From the NCBI GenBank assembly GCA_932521035.1, contig OW051494.1:4450001-4514000 (forward strand): 64,000 nt of DNA. The letters are read 5' to 3'. Within the stretch, counting starts at the first letter, position 1, and each line of letters starts with the position of its first letter. The stretch comes from Oscheius dolichura (taxonomy: Eukaryota > Nematoda > Chromadorea > Rhabditida > Rhabditidae). Below, piece after piece: positions 1 to 12,273 of the stretch. The translations under genes and the position numbers were made by a program. Under the pieces are notes generated by a model that ran no database searches, had not been told where the DNA came from, and worked only from the letters and a program-made list of their open reading frames with translations.

Positions 1-3000
1 TTCTGTGCCATCTTCTTCTCGATCTCGGTGCTCTTCTTCCTCTGATTCTCCTTGTCCAATCTCTGGTTCGTCGGCGCTTTGGGCGAAACAGACGTCTTAC
101 CCCTGAACGGTCTACCATTACTCCCTCTAATGCGTTGTACTTACGCCAGTTTGTTGTTGTTATTATTAACGGGAGCCAGGGCCTTCTTCTGCTGTCCTCC
201 ATTCTTCTGTTGAGTGGCCGCCTTCTGTTTCGCTGGATCCTCTTTAGGATCTCCCTTGTGCCTTGTTTTCGACCCCACAACCGACATCTTGGCCTTCTTC
301 TTTTTCTGCAAATCTCTTCATATAGCCATCCCCCTCATCGTTGATACCTTTGGCTGTGATTGTTGAGGTGTGGGCCCTCCGTTCCTGTACACCAGAGTGA
401 GTTTCCAGACGTAGTGGACTGCTTTGAGGACTTTGTTAGCGAACTTGTAGAAGTATATCGAAGTGGCCGAGGCGTCGGCAGCTGCGTTGAGGCTGGAGGG
501 CTGGGTGGAGCCTTTCCAGGTGTCCTTCGGAGGAGGCGTCTTCCTGACGGGGTCGATGTTGTTCAGATCGAAGACGGGTCTCGGCGTGGAGTACTGCTCC
601 CGGATGGCACACGCTATAGCCCGATCTCCTTCGAGATAGGCACAAGCCAGTACACAGATCAGGCAGAAACTGAAAAGACCTGTAAACAGGTGTTGAGGGA
701 GACATACACGAGGGCGGTGACACAGCTATAGTACATGAGATTCTCGAACGGCGGCCGGGGAAGGGCCCGATGACAACGGGGCATCATGTCGACCGGCACA
801 GTAGCGGCCAGTGGGAAGAGCCACGAGGACCCGTTCATGTGCATATACAACTGGAGGTCAGCCTCGTTGGTGGTTGAGAGGAAATCCGGTGTATACCTAA
901 AAGAGGGATTAATCCAGAGGAGACAAAGAAGTCGTGAGAAATACGCGAAATCATTTGCATAATCAGGGACTTACGCGATGTCGAGGGAGTACGTCTCGTT
1001 GGGGCCGAGGCGGAAGGGGTAGCAGTTGAGGATACGGAAGCCGCGGTTCTCACACGGGAAGCCGTTGATACTCATGTTGACGATGGAAAAAGGCACCTCG
1101 CCCGTGTTCGAGACGGCGAACGGGCGGCGGACGGTCAACGTGGAGTGCAACTTGTGCATCAGACCTAAGGAGATGGTATTTAACCTGAGGGATAGCCTTA
1201 CGTTTTGGATTGTTGCAGTCGGAGAGGTGGTCGTGTCTAATTTCGAAGAGTAGGGGGGTCTTCGACCTAGCCTCTACTCCCTCCACCTTCATTCCAATCC
1301 GCGCTCCCCTTCCGTAGACGACAACCGGCTCGATGACTGTCAGGTTGTTTCGAATCAGAAGCAACGATGACCGAAGGGTGTAGTCCGATGGTAGGAAGCC
1401 CAGCCTCAGTCGTATTTTGGTATGAGGCTTGAGCAGGAGAGAGAGCGTGAACTTGGGGACAGTCTGATGGATAGCCGCCTCCAGCTCTTCCCTCAGTTGG
1501 GGAACGGGGCTGTCCGGCTTGAGGGTGAACAGTTCCGTATCGCGGAGGGAGAACATCAGTGTCTCGTTCATTTCCACCTAAAATTGGGAATAGAAATGGA
1601 AAGAATAAGGAACCAACATGGGAAGTCAGGGGTGTCAGCAGATGTTCTCTGAAGAATTCGACCACAGCTTCGGCGTCGGGATATATGACCAGGGGAATGA
1701 CCTGGACCACAATAGGAACCGCCGTTGGATTGGACAGAGTGAGATTGACTATCTGAACCGTCGTCTTTAATTGAGAAAAAGATCCTCCGTACCGTGAAGT
1801 TTCCTAGAGCTGTCAGGGGGAAGTGTACTGAGTTTCGAGTAAGCAGCCGAGGCCAAATCAGTTCCGCCGTAGTTGGAATCTATAACAACGCATAATTTGG
1901 CCCTGTCAGTGCCACCAACCCTGATATTCTTGGCCTTGTCCGTGTCGAGGACGATGGTCGTGTTGACCAGGTGCTTCCCTGCCGTCACGAGATTGTCGAA
2001 CTTCGCCCTCTGCTTCTTGTACAGGTAACTGTCGACCTCGGCCAAGTTGGCCGGCAGGGTCAATCCGTGGACGAACCACTGCCCGTCTGTGGTGTGCAGC
2101 GGCATCCCCAGGTAGCAGTCGTCCTGGGCACAGGGGGCCTCGGGCATGAGCATTACTCTCCCTGGACGGAATGAATAGGGGGATGAGACAAACACACCGA
2201 GATTTGTAAGGCGACCTGATCGGAGGATGGGTGGATTGATTGGGTCGAATTTCTCAAAAAAGAAACGTTTATCGGGAGAGAGGACGGAAAGACGAGTGAG
2301 GGCCATGTCCTCCCCAAAAGAGTTGAACACCTGGAAACGGGAATATTCTGATAAAGGAAGAGGAGTACCTGGAGGTTACGGTAGACAATCCGACCAGGGT
2401 GAGTACGGCCGAAGTGGAGGGCGTCGGGCAGGGATGTGAGAGAACCGGTGGCCACCTAAAGAGGAGGATGAAAGGGGTAGGGGAGGAAGGGCACCTGGTA
2501 AGTGACCGGGAAAGATCGACTCTCGTAGTCCGTTTCCAGAACAACCGCGTCCTCGTGAACCCGCTCGTCCATCGGCACCCGAACCTCCAGATCGAATGTC
2601 AGAGATCCTTCTGGCTCGATGTCAAGCTCAGCATCCTAAAATGACTCTCCCTGTGAATGAAAAGGGTAGCAACTGACTGGGAAGACCTCAACAGGGGAGG
2701 TTGGATCCTCCATAGTGTATAGTCGAAATACCCCGGAATCGGGGAGCTTGACCGGGCGGACAGACATGCTCGCCTTGTTGGGATTGTGTACGGTGAACTG
2801 TAAGACCCCAACATTTTAAATTTTAGTGCTAAACCCACTCGGGTGGTCCTGGTGTCGTTTCTCTGAACCAAACCAAAGTCCAAGATCTCCTCGTCGCCCG
2901 AGTGGAGCTCGAACTGAATATTTCAGATAGGGGAAGGGGGCTCTCCAAAACAAACCTTTGCCTTGCCGGTGAATTTGTAAAGATGGACACGGAACGTCGA

Positions 3001-5028
3001 TACGTTCGTATGGATGTAGAAGACCGCCGTGCCGAAGGTATCCGGCACCTTTTTGTTGTATTTCAAGAGGAAGACCGGGCGATCCTGGCCTAGGGGAAGG
3101 ATCTGGCTCTTTTCAAACAATCGGACCTAAAGGAGGTGGTCTAGAGAAGGGAAAGAGAGAGCTTACAGTGAAGTATTGCCGGGCATCGGGAGAGACGGAC
3201 ACGTTGTAGACGGCCACGGGGAAGGGCAGCTGGTTGAGGAGACGGACTGACCGCTTGTGGGGCGGCTTGAGATCTTCTTGGATGGCCAGATCATTCCTAA
3301 CGGGGACTAGTTCCCTAGAAAAGACGAGATCAAAATAAAAAGAGGGCACCGTACCCTTGAAAGACGGATGCCCTGAAGGGGATGGTTATGTTGTAGTTGC
3401 CGCCGCGACTGACGGCGATGATCCGTCCCTCGAAGTGCTTCTTCCCCGGCTTGTTGTCGTCGAAATGGATCCTCGACGCGTCGAAGAAGACCTTCACCAG
3501 ATCGGCTGTTGGTCCTGAAGGGAAAACACTCTCTAATTAAAAAGGAGAGGAGTCCCACCTGGTTGGAGTCGACTCGGCTGGCCGGGATTGACGGATATCG
3601 GCGGATGGGTGGCGAACTCCATGTAGATGCCAGTGGCGTCACCCTTCTCCACGTAAAGTGTTTCGAATTCCAATTTTCCGATTAAATTGTACTGATAGAC
3701 CGAGAATACTTGAGCTGGAGATCGTTCACCCTGGCTGGAATACAAAATGTCTAGAGGCCTCTGGAGGAGAAGGATACCGTAGGAGACCGAAGTCGAGGAG
3801 ATCACTGGTCGAGAAGACGCCCTTCTGTTTGGTGACTTGGAACGGGATGACTAGCATTATATCTACCTCTTCTATCTCTTTCCTAAACACCTTTACTATA
3901 TAAAGAGACTGTCTGCTCCTCCCACCCTGTACTATCCAGGACAGCTCCGTTAATCCTGACGAAGCTGGTACTATTCTCTAGCATGTGCCCCACGAGGAGG
4001 GCCTTGCCGATGGTCTTAGTCTGGTAGGGGCGGATGTCCCAATATTGGGGCAGTTCCCCGGCCAGATTGGGGTCCACCTCGTAGGGCAACTCAATGTGAG
4101 TATTCCCTCCGGATGATGTTATCTGGACGAGGCAAAAATAGAAGAGGAACGGGAAAAAGACGAACCCCTTTGATCCGGAGGGTGTCCGGATGGGGGTTGT
4201 GGATGGTGATAGGGCGGACGACGGTGGCATTGAAGGATAGCCGGTGTCCGACGGCGGGCGGTATTCGGTAGGGGTTGTAGGTGGATCGCCCTCGTGTCTG
4301 AAGGGGGCGTCTCGGGGAGGATGGAGGGGCCGACTCACGATGTAGAGGAATATGCCGGACGAGGTGTAGATGTTCAGTTTGGCATAGACGGCGATTTCTT
4401 CTCGGGGTAAGAAAGCTACTTCGAAGGAGGCAGAACTCATCGGCTCGAGTTCCTGGAACCTCTCGTTTGGGGGAGGGGAGGCGGCCACTGACTATCTTGT
4501 CGAAGAAGGACGCGTGGATGAAGGTGGATCCCATGATTGAGTCGAGCACGACCACCTTGCTCAGCCGGTTCCTCACCGTCACCCTCTTCAGCACCGACAC
4601 TCCCACCGGGCTGAAACAGAGTTCTGTCCCCCGAGGTGAGGCTACCTGTTGCCAAAGTCCAGATATGGTGGCTCGAATTCGAGAGGGAGGAATTCGCCCT
4701 TCTCCGTCTCCTTCTTCACGGCGTAGAGTCTCTCCCGGCAGCTGGTCTTCGAGGAGTCCTGGTGGACCCGGTGGCCCACGTACATCTCCGTCTCATATTG
4801 GGAGGCCTCGCTGAAATAGTGCAACTCCTCGCCCGTCTGGACGAAGGCCGTGTGGAGGACGGGGATGTCTTCGACCGCGTCGCTGGCATCATGTGAGACC
4901 CACTGAATTTGGAAACCGGTTCAATAAAAGGCCAGGGCAGACAGTACCTGGTATTCGACGGTAGTGGCCAGGAGGGGCAGGGGCGAGAAGGCGACGGACA
5001 CGAGATAGAGCAGGCCTAGCGAGAACAT
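1..5028 (-). CDS. TMEM131: TMEM131-like collagen-secretion membrane protein (3' end outside window)
   Basis: Type I membrane protein of the TMEM131 family. Known members bind procollagen in the ER lumen through PapD-like domains and recruit transport machinery through the cytosolic tail, so they are needed for collagen secretion. Seen here: a start with a hydrophobic signal peptide (MFSLGLLYLVSVAF), then the family block LEFEPPYLDFGNR and PVGVSVLKRVTVRN, then HASFFDKIV. A WDIRPYQTKTIGKALL stretch follows near 4000-4060. Close to the 3' end, CHRALPRPPFENL precedes one transmembrane helix (about 650-760). The tail is cytosolic and rich in Lys, Gln and Asn, including an AsnAsnAsnAsnAsn run near 150-165. 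Many introns of about 40-60 bases interrupt the gene. The frame is still open at base 1, so the C terminus is missing. An AG acceptor lies about 20 bases upstream of the ATG. Family call is firm; exact exon borders are by eye. Confidence 0.88.
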
Positions 5029-6400
5029 CTACTCCTCCTCATCTGATCTGAATCCAAGTTTTGTCGGAGTTCGACTCGGAAACGGGCAACTCGCAGAAGG
5101 CAAACAGAGCAATTTGATAGGTTCGGGAAGAAACGAACGGGCAGGGGAGGAGGCAGGTATATATAATGAGGGCCGTCTTCTCTTCTCTTCATGTGGTGGC
5201 GACCACTGATTCACTGGTCACTGATATTCGTCTGCTGCCGGAGGCAGACGTTTCGAAATTCGTTAATTGGGATCCCCTCTGAGGAATCAATAGAGGTGTT
5301 AGATAGGATGATGCGGCGCCCGATTTGGGGTCAGGGAGACGGCGCTCAGAACACGGTCAGACACATAAAAACCAGCGGAGAACTTGCTAACTTCGTTAGC
5401 CGGCTGGGAGGAGAGGGGAATAGTAAAAAGGGACGCGCTGCCCACCCTGGAACTCCTCCGTCTGCCGCTGTTTGCCTGTGGCTGATGTGTGAACTGTGGC
5501 GGAGAGGGAGACTATTGGAGTGGATGAAAGGAGGACAGGGGAGAGAGATCTCGCAGTTTGATAAACAGAAAAAAAAGACGGAAAATGACCGAGAAACGGA
5601 CGAGAAAGGGGGTAGAACACCGACGCCAGGCACTCCAGGGCAGGCAGTGGATGCCGCGAGCAGCGATGGAAATCCCTCTTATCCGCGGCTCCGAAGTTCG
5701 GGAGAACGCGATTGACGCAAGCGTTGACATAGGAACGGGATAATCTGGCAGAAGCCGTGACCGAGCCCCTCTTAGAAAAATGAAGAGTGGGGATTGGGGA
5801 TTGGGAAGAATAGTCTAGGAGCGAATCGATAGAGTTTGCAAAAACAGGAATGGAAGGCGCGGGGGAACTGGACAAGGCGGCATCTTGTGAATCTCTGGAG
5901 AGTCTGCCCTACTCGGCGGGAATGAGTACCGCCTGGTGGAATCATGTGCCAAGACAAACAGGGAACAATCTTTGAAGTCACGTGAGAAAAGGCCTCCTCC
6001 TCGGCTTGGGAGTTTCAGGGGCAAAAAGATCAAATTAGGCCCCATCGAACACGTGTGCATGCTTGTCGGCGACCAATCAAGCATGCGCGAGGCAACCTTG
6101 GCCGTTCAATAGAAAACGTTCAGTTTAATGTTGATTCTGTGGTTTTGCTTTCGCTGGAGATGCTTTTCATCAACTAGAAAGAGAAATGGGCGTGTAGAGG
6201 AGGGGATCAGGAGAAAAATCCTGAGGATTAGAAAAGAAAAGGATGAAGTCACCGTAACCTAACGGAAGCGTGAGAACCAAAATGACTAGTACTCTGCACT
6301 CGAAGTCAATTTGAGAAAAAAAAACCCATTGGATTCTTCTCGTTTTGCTTTACTTCACTTTTGTACCCGTTCTTTCTGTTTTACAATATGTTTTTAGATT
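5029..6400. other. intergenic region, divergent upstream regions
   Basis: Lies between the start of the TMEM131-like gene (minus) and the start of the dihydrouridine synthase (plus). Open frames here are short, overlap on both strands and match nothing I recognise. The left half is GC-richer and the right half becomes AT-rich on approaching 6400. It presumably holds both promoters. I see no RNA gene or repeat. Confidence 0.5.
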
Positions 6401-7611
6401 ATGAAGACCACAGAAGATGAAGAAAGAAGGCCAATGTTTTATTTGGCCCCGATGGTTCGTTATTCAAAGTAGGTAACGCTTGTTTTATAACATCTGGAGC
6501 AGTCCAGACTACCATTCCGGCAGCTAGTCAGATTATACAACGTGGATTGCTGTTATACTCCAATGATTTATGCAAAGAATTTCCTAGAATCAGAATATTG
6601 TAGGAATAGTGAATTTTCAACTTGTGAAGGTTAGTTGTGTTGCATTTTCTTCTTAATATAATTCAGGTGATTCACCTCTTATAGTTCAGTTTGCCTCTGA
6701 TGATCCTTTTATATTCGCTTCAGCTGCTGAACTTGTACAAAAGTAAGTTTTCATATTATAAAATTATATGCCTTTTAGATGCTGCACTGGAATAGATCTA
6801 AATTGTGGTTTATTAAATAGACGTCCTAAATCATGTATTATTTAGGATGCCCTAAATCAGATGTTAGATCAAAAGGTTTTGGTAGTGCTCTTCTCACTAA
6901 ACCCGAGTTATTAGCAGATATAGTACGACAAACACGAGAAAGAATTGCTGATCCTTCATTCACAGTAGTTTTTGTTTGCTTATTTATATCTTTCTTTCAG
7001 ATCTCTTTAAAAATTCGACTGCAGTACCCTTTAGAAAAAACCATTGATCTATGTAGAAAAGCAGAGCATGCTGGAGTTTCTCATTTAACAATACATGGAA
7101 GGACACCCAATCAAAGATCGGAACCTGTAAATTATGACGCTATTCGTCTAATTAAAGTTCGTTTTTCCTTTTTGTAAAGCAAATAAAACTTTAGGAAAGT
7201 GTAAAAGTGCCGATAATAGCTAATGGAGATATATCCAATCTAGAACAAGCTCTAGAAATAGCTGAAAAAACAAAAGTTGACGGTTGGTTTAGTTGTAAAT
7301 AGAAAACATTTTGTATTAGGATTGATGGCAGCAAATGGACTTCTAGATAACCCAGCTTTCTTCGCTGGTTATAAATTTACCCCAGCAGAATGTGTAAAAG
7401 ACTTTGTACGTTGCTTATTTTATGTTAACATTTTGTCTGCTTTGAGGTACGATTAACAGCAGAGTATAGCTTGCCAGAACATCTTTTTCATCAACATCTC
7501 ATTTATATGTTACGGGCAGTAATGGTTCCTTATCAGAGACGTGTATTCAATGAATTGAGTTCTCGCCCAGCGATAGAAGATTTTTTACGATATAATCTTT
7601 GTGTATTATGA
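6401..7611 (+). CDS. DUS4L: tRNA-dihydrouridine synthase, DUS4L type
   Basis: FMN-dependent enzyme that reduces uridine to dihydrouridine in the tRNA D-loop; the Dus4 group acts on U20a/U20b. The spliced protein (about 320 residues) starts MKTTEDEERRPMFYLAPMV, and the LAPMV stretch is the FMN-binding start of the TIM barrel. It continues with CTGIDLNCGCPK (catalytic-loop region of Dus enzymes), SLKIRLQY, HLTIHGRTPNQR, VPIIANGDI and GLLDNPAFFAGY, all in family order. About seven introns of 38-45 bases are needed. The stop is at 7609-7611 and a polyadenylation signal follows at 7646. The start is preceded by TTTTTAG three bases upstream, a trans-splice-like acceptor. The gene is clearly AT-richer than the ones on either side. 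In the phosphate/FMN-site region VMVARG is replaced by LMAANG. Confidence 0.93.
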
Positions 7612-7949
7612 TTGTTGTTTTATTGTAATTGTTGTTTTTGTTGATAATAAATTTATTGTTGTAGTCACGAAGTCATATATCTAGGTGAGAATCTTACAAA
7701 TGACAGTATGATTCGCAACCACAACAATTGAGCTTCTTTCAAAAAGTTCACAAAACCCCGCCCAGTTTAGCAGACAGGCGACAGTCATAGGAATAAACAC
7801 CTCATTTAGAATCCTGGATGACTTCACTCCGAGCAGATCTCCATAAATCGTTATCAGTTTTATGACCGCACTCTTTCCTTTACACGCCCAGTTCGGGGCT
7901 ATAGAATTTCCACTTCACTGATTATAATTTTAATTTTTTTTTCTAAAGG
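7612..7949. other. short AT-rich intergenic region with 3' end signal
   Basis: Holds the AATAAA (7646-7651) of the upstream dihydrouridine synthase and the upstream region of the secreted-protein gene. A T-rich run followed by CTAAAG sits directly before the next ATG. Nothing else is recognisable. Confidence 0.5.
7646..7651 (+). terminator. polyadenylation signal AATAAA
   Basis: AATAAA 35 bases after the dihydrouridine synthase stop codon, in an AT-rich context. Confidence 0.6.
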
Positions 7950-8972
7950 ATGAAGACCGTCATCCTCTTCTTCTTCGGGTTGGCTTTGGCCTTCGACCCG
8001 CCTCATCTCCAGCGACTCAAAAAGCTGAAAGACTTCAGTTTAGAAGTAGGTATTCTCCATCACCCCCAATAAAAAGAGCAGGAATCTGTAAATGTGGCCC
8101 CGCCGGCGGAGGACAACGTCTTCGGACAGTGTCTCAGCATCCCCTTCCTCCATGCCCAGGTGCCCCCTGCTCCTCCCCTAATAATTGCCTAGGCCGGGTT
8201 CAACGAAGCCGTGGGCATCGACCCCGGTGTAACCTGGAGGCAGGCCAGCACCCTGGACTATAAGGTCAATCAGCTCATCTTCAACAACGGCACCCAGGGT
8301 CTCCTGGCCGCCTGCAGGTGGCCGACGGCCCCTTCACAGAATAGAAATATCACGTTTCAGTGCCCGTCAGACTTTTGCCTACACTCTGGGAGCGGCCTAT
8401 CCGTGGTGCGTCAACAGGTACCGCGTCTCCGGGGGGCCACAGGGGGGACTGGTTGCAGATTCTACCTGCTGTCCCAGGGGAACACCGACTTCAAGAACTG
8501 CGTCTACTACGTGCACCTCTACAAACACCTCGAGTTCATCTGCAGCGTCGCCTTCGAGGGTGACTCGTCCCCCTGTATCTAAACCGCCGATTCAGCCTAC
8601 GAGTACAACCTCAAGTGTATCAAACAAGTCCAACTGTCGGACGACTACAACAACTGCTTCAAGACCTTCGACGCCAACAATACCGCCAATATGAACAACT
8701 TCTGCGCGTGAGCCACCTTGCCGTCGGCCCCTTATCTAAAATTCAGGAACACGGCCGGCCTGACCACCTGTGTCCAGAACGTGGGCAACACCATGTGTGA
8801 CATTCCGGTGACTTTTAGTTATTTTAAAGGAACAATCAGGGTGTTTTTGTGTTCTTTTCTCTACCATCAGGTACGGTATGTTTAGACCGGCTGGCTATTC
8901 TGCGAGAGGGAAAGAGTCGGCTTTGCCTACGACTGTCCTCAGCTACAGTGCAAGATCCCCGGACAACAGTAA
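7950..8972 (+). CDS. secreted DUF19-like (T20D4.11-type) cysteine-rich protein
   Basis: Small secreted protein of about 240 residues. It starts MKTVILFFFGLALAFDP, a clear signal peptide. After about eight short introns are removed, Cys pairs fall in the spacing of the nematode DUF19 family: YEYNLKCIKQVQ, DDYNNCFKTFD, NNFCANTAGLTTC, then TMCDIP, FCERERVGFAYDC and QLQCKIPGQQ before the stop TAA (8970-8972). The family is extracellular and its biochemical role is unknown. An AATAAA (8977-8982) overlaps the end of the gene closely. The last intron is not certain: two AG acceptors are possible near 8870-8884, and only the one before ACC GGC TGG keeps the frame open. DUF19 is assigned from Cys pattern and size rather than from an alignment. 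Confidence 0.72.
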
Positions 8973-8976
8973 CCCG

Positions 8977-8982
8977 AATAAA
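8977..8982 (+). terminator. polyadenylation signal AATAAA
   Basis: AATAAA four bases after the TAA of the DUF19-like gene. It supports both the stop and the strand of that model. Confidence 0.65.
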
Positions 8983-10504
8983 TATGTGCCGTGTCTTCCA
9001 ATTAGCGGCCAAGAATCGAGCAGCCGAAATTTTGGAAGGGGGCCGGCGGCTGGCGAGGCTGAGGATTCGATTGTGTTGCCTCCTCTGTGAGGGGCATCGG
9101 TTGCCCGTGTTTAATGGAGCCGGGGGAAGCTGATCGACCGAGGTCGGGCGCCACCTCCAGCTTATCTTGACCCCTCTGGGATCAATCGCCAAGGGTGGTG
9201 ACCCCCCTGCCCCCTGGGCCCCCTACCCCTTTCCTACGCTGTGTTATTTTAGAGGGGCGAGGACGACCAGCTCCGTCATCCGCCGGTTAGTCACCTCGGT
9301 GTAACTCGCCCTGTCCACCTGACCACTGCCTATTGCCCCCCTCGTCCCCTGGTTATCTGACCCAGGGGCATCGATTCTCGAGTCTGACCCTTGCCTTTCC
9401 CGATAAAGAGAGACTCTCTCTCGGGGCTCCCCGTCACCTGCCACTCGATGAAGCACAGATAACTCTGCCTCAGATCATTGGTCGCGGCGGCGACTGGGGC
9501 TCCCTAGTCGCCAGCTGCTCCTCTCGGCCGGTCACCCTAATCTCCCGCTGGCTCCCCCTCGAGAGAAATGCACCCCACTTCCATGCCGATTCAGCCAGAT
9601 TTTGAGTCTGCCTCCTCTCGCCCCGACTCAGGCACTTGTGCAGCAGCCCCCACTCCAGCCGATGGCTGATAGCCCCTCTCCGGCCGGTGAATGAGGTGCT
9701 CCTCCCATGGGTCCCAAGGAGCAGCTGGCCCACACAGCCATCGATCCTTCCAGCGGGAAGACTCAGCTCCTCGACCCCGTTGTTATTTCTGGCTCGTGCC
9801 ACTCAGCCGCGCAGCCTACATTGTTTATGACCTCCCACTGGAGCTTCGCCCTTTCTCACCCTGGCGTGATTGACCCCTCCGTGTGTTCCCTGCCCTCCCC
9901 CTGGAACCTAAGCCCCGTTGATAAGGAACTGTCCGTCGGCCTCCTCGGGGATCAGTCGGGGAGTGGGAGAGCCACGTGAATCGTCGTGGCTTCGTCAGTC
10001 CGTTCAATCGATGCCATCGGCACATTCGTCTCTGGTGCGGCTCCCAGTTGCTTGAGCCTGTCTGCGTCTCCTGCTCCCTCCTACTCTCTGGCTGTCCCTC
10101 CTCCTCTCTTTGCTCGTGCTCTCTCCCCGGAGCCCCAGCTGTAGCATCCTCCTTCTCATTCTGGCCACCCCCGTCCTCCAGCTCATTCAATATCCAAACG
10201 CGCCCCATTTGCTGCCAGCCCGTCGTTTTCCCCGGGCCCCCGTCTCCCGCACCCCCTTCCCCTATTCACTAATACAACACAATAGAACAGTTTCTCCCCC
10301 AGTCTTCCAGCCCCCGTCTCGAAGCTCCCCCCTCCCCCCGAAGACTGCTGATGCTGCCCTTTTCCGGTCGTCTAGTCTTCTCCTGGCCCGTTTTGTTTGC
10401 CTTTGTTGCACCCTCGAATCGTTTTCTCCTGTGTTCGGGAGGGCTCTTGCTTTCCTTTCCGAGCTCTGGCAGCCTCGAGACCACTCCATTCCAGGCAGCC
10501 CACA
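8983..10504. other. GC-rich intergenic region
   Basis: About 1.5 kb between the DUF19-like gene and the Myb/SANT-like gene. Several open frames of 60-130 codons exist on both strands, but they overlap, are Ser/Pro/Arg-rich and look like chance frames in GC-rich DNA. It probably contains the promoter and outron of the downstream gene. I see no RNA gene. Confidence 0.5.
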
Positions 10505-12273
10505 ATGGACAAGAGACCTCACTCGCCGGATATTGATGCAGTGCCGCGAAAGAAGAGCAAGACGGAGCCGGAAGTCACAGCTGAAAAGTGGGTTTGTCCT
10601 CCCGTCCCCCCGGGTCTTCCCTGGCCTCGCCACGTATGCCCGCATCGCGTTCCCACATCCGAGTCTGTCTATTGTTCGACTTTCTCTTTTGCATCCATCA
10701 CCTCCTTCTCGTCCAAGATTGAGTGTGTTTTCCGGCTCTGTTCCTCGCGAGGACGAGCTGCCAGCTGATCTTTGTTGACTGTCGATTGCAGCCACGACAA
10801 CGACGAGTTTGCCCTGGCCCGTCTCCGCTGTCTCGGAGTCGATGTTGACGACACAGATGCGCTGGCCGTGGCCGCCGTCGTCGGCCTCAGTCCCGTTCTG
10901 GAAAAGGGCAAGGCCAAGAAGACAGACCGAGCAATTTCGAGTCAAGAGGACAAAGAGCTGCGCCGGGAACGGGGCGAACTGCTGCTCAAGCTGTTTCGCG
11001 AGGTACCCTGGCTGGCCGACACGGCGTCGGCTCGACGGGCCGAGAAGAACCAGGAACGGGCCCAGATGTGGGAGGTCATCACTCAGAAGGTGAACGAGAA
11101 GTTCGGGGAGAAGCTGGACTATCTCTCGGTGGACAAGGTCAAGAAACTGCTGACCTACTACAAAAAGAAGGACGACGGCAGCTACGATAACATGTTTGTT
11201 GCCCTCTCGGCCTAACTATAACCCCGTTTAGAAAGAACTCCATCCCCCTGGACGAGGACAACGAGCAGGAGGATAACCACGACGCGTCGACTGTGTCGGA
11301 GAGGTGAGGCAGGGGATAGAGCGCAATGAGTCAACCCTTTTAGCCGCTCGGACTCGGGCGAGGATGAGTGCGGGGCCCCGAAGGGAGTCGTCCTGATTGA
11401 GGAGAAAGCAGACGGCAGCCAACAGCTGATGGAGTTCCTGGCCTCGATGAATGCCTCGACCAATGGCAAGGAGGGGGCGAGGAAAGACGACTCGCCCCAC
11501 ACCGTGGCCTCGGCCGAGAGCCACTACCAGTTGAAGAAGGACCGCCACGACTTCGTGGTAGCCCAGGCCGAGCACTACATGGACAGGATGTGCTTCGACA
11601 ACTCCTCCAGGTTTTGTGCCGCTGCCTTCCTCTTACACACGTCTCAGGTCGGCAGCTGTAAATGCGGAGCGGCACAACATGTGGATCAAGATCACTCACA
11701 AGGCCAACGAAAAGTTCGCCGACGTGCTGGGCCCGCTGGGGGTGGAGCAGGCCAAGAAGCTGTACTCCAACTGCAAGAGAAGGAGACGAGTTAAGGCGGA
11801 ACAGTGAGGACGGACAGCGGGCAGGCACTAGTTAGAGATTCAGAGGCGGAAGAGGCGACGACCAGCAGCTGACTCACTCGTCCCGAGGCAATTCCGCCAC
11901 CCCCGATGAGAATAACGACCTGTCCTCCCTCATGGACGATGTCACCGATTATGGTCTGCCCTGGCCCCTGTCCATCAGAAAAGATAGTCATTTTAGATGC
12001 TCCTGCTGCTACGAATTTCGAAGAATTGATCCGAGGACTGGATCGAAGTGTAGAAATCGACGAGCTGAAGAGACAGCTCCGCGACAAAGACGCCGAAATT
12101 GCCCGGCTGAAGAAAGTCGTCGAAGAGGTCGTCTCCCCTTTGTCCATCTCTCCTGACACTGTCCATTTCAGCAAGCTCAGGACTACAACACCCGAACGAA
12201 GAAGATCCTCGACGTGTTCAAAGTGGCCCTGGACAAGAAAGTCTCCGAAGATATCCGCCTCCTGCTAGCCTAG
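10505..12273 (+). CDS. protein with two Myb/SANT-like DNA-binding domains and a C-terminal coiled coil
   Basis: Probable sequence-specific DNA-binding protein of about 390 residues. The N terminus is short and basic (MDKRPHSPDIDAVPRKKSKT, a likely nuclear signal). Two copies of a zeste/MSANTD-like helical domain follow. Copy 1 contains MWEVITQKVNEKFGEKL and VDKVKKLLTYYKKK; copy 2 contains MWIKITHKANEKFADVL and VEQAKKLYSNCKRRR. They are joined by an acidic linker. A final heptad-rich segment (ELKRQLRDKDAEIARLKK) suggests dimerisation, and the protein ends KVSEDIRLLLA. Six or seven introns are used; the first is unusually long (about 200 bases). The ATG follows an AG acceptor by about ten bases. 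The SANT-like assignment rests on the Trp and helix spacing and is inferred. An AATAAA at 12530 probably ends the transcript. Confidence 0.72.

Noticed and set aside
10110-10945. Plus 222-codon and minus 227-codon frames near the Myb/SANT-like start
   Set aside because: Overlapping frames on opposite strands, Ser/Pro/Arg-rich; the spliced Myb/SANT-like model explains the coding part.
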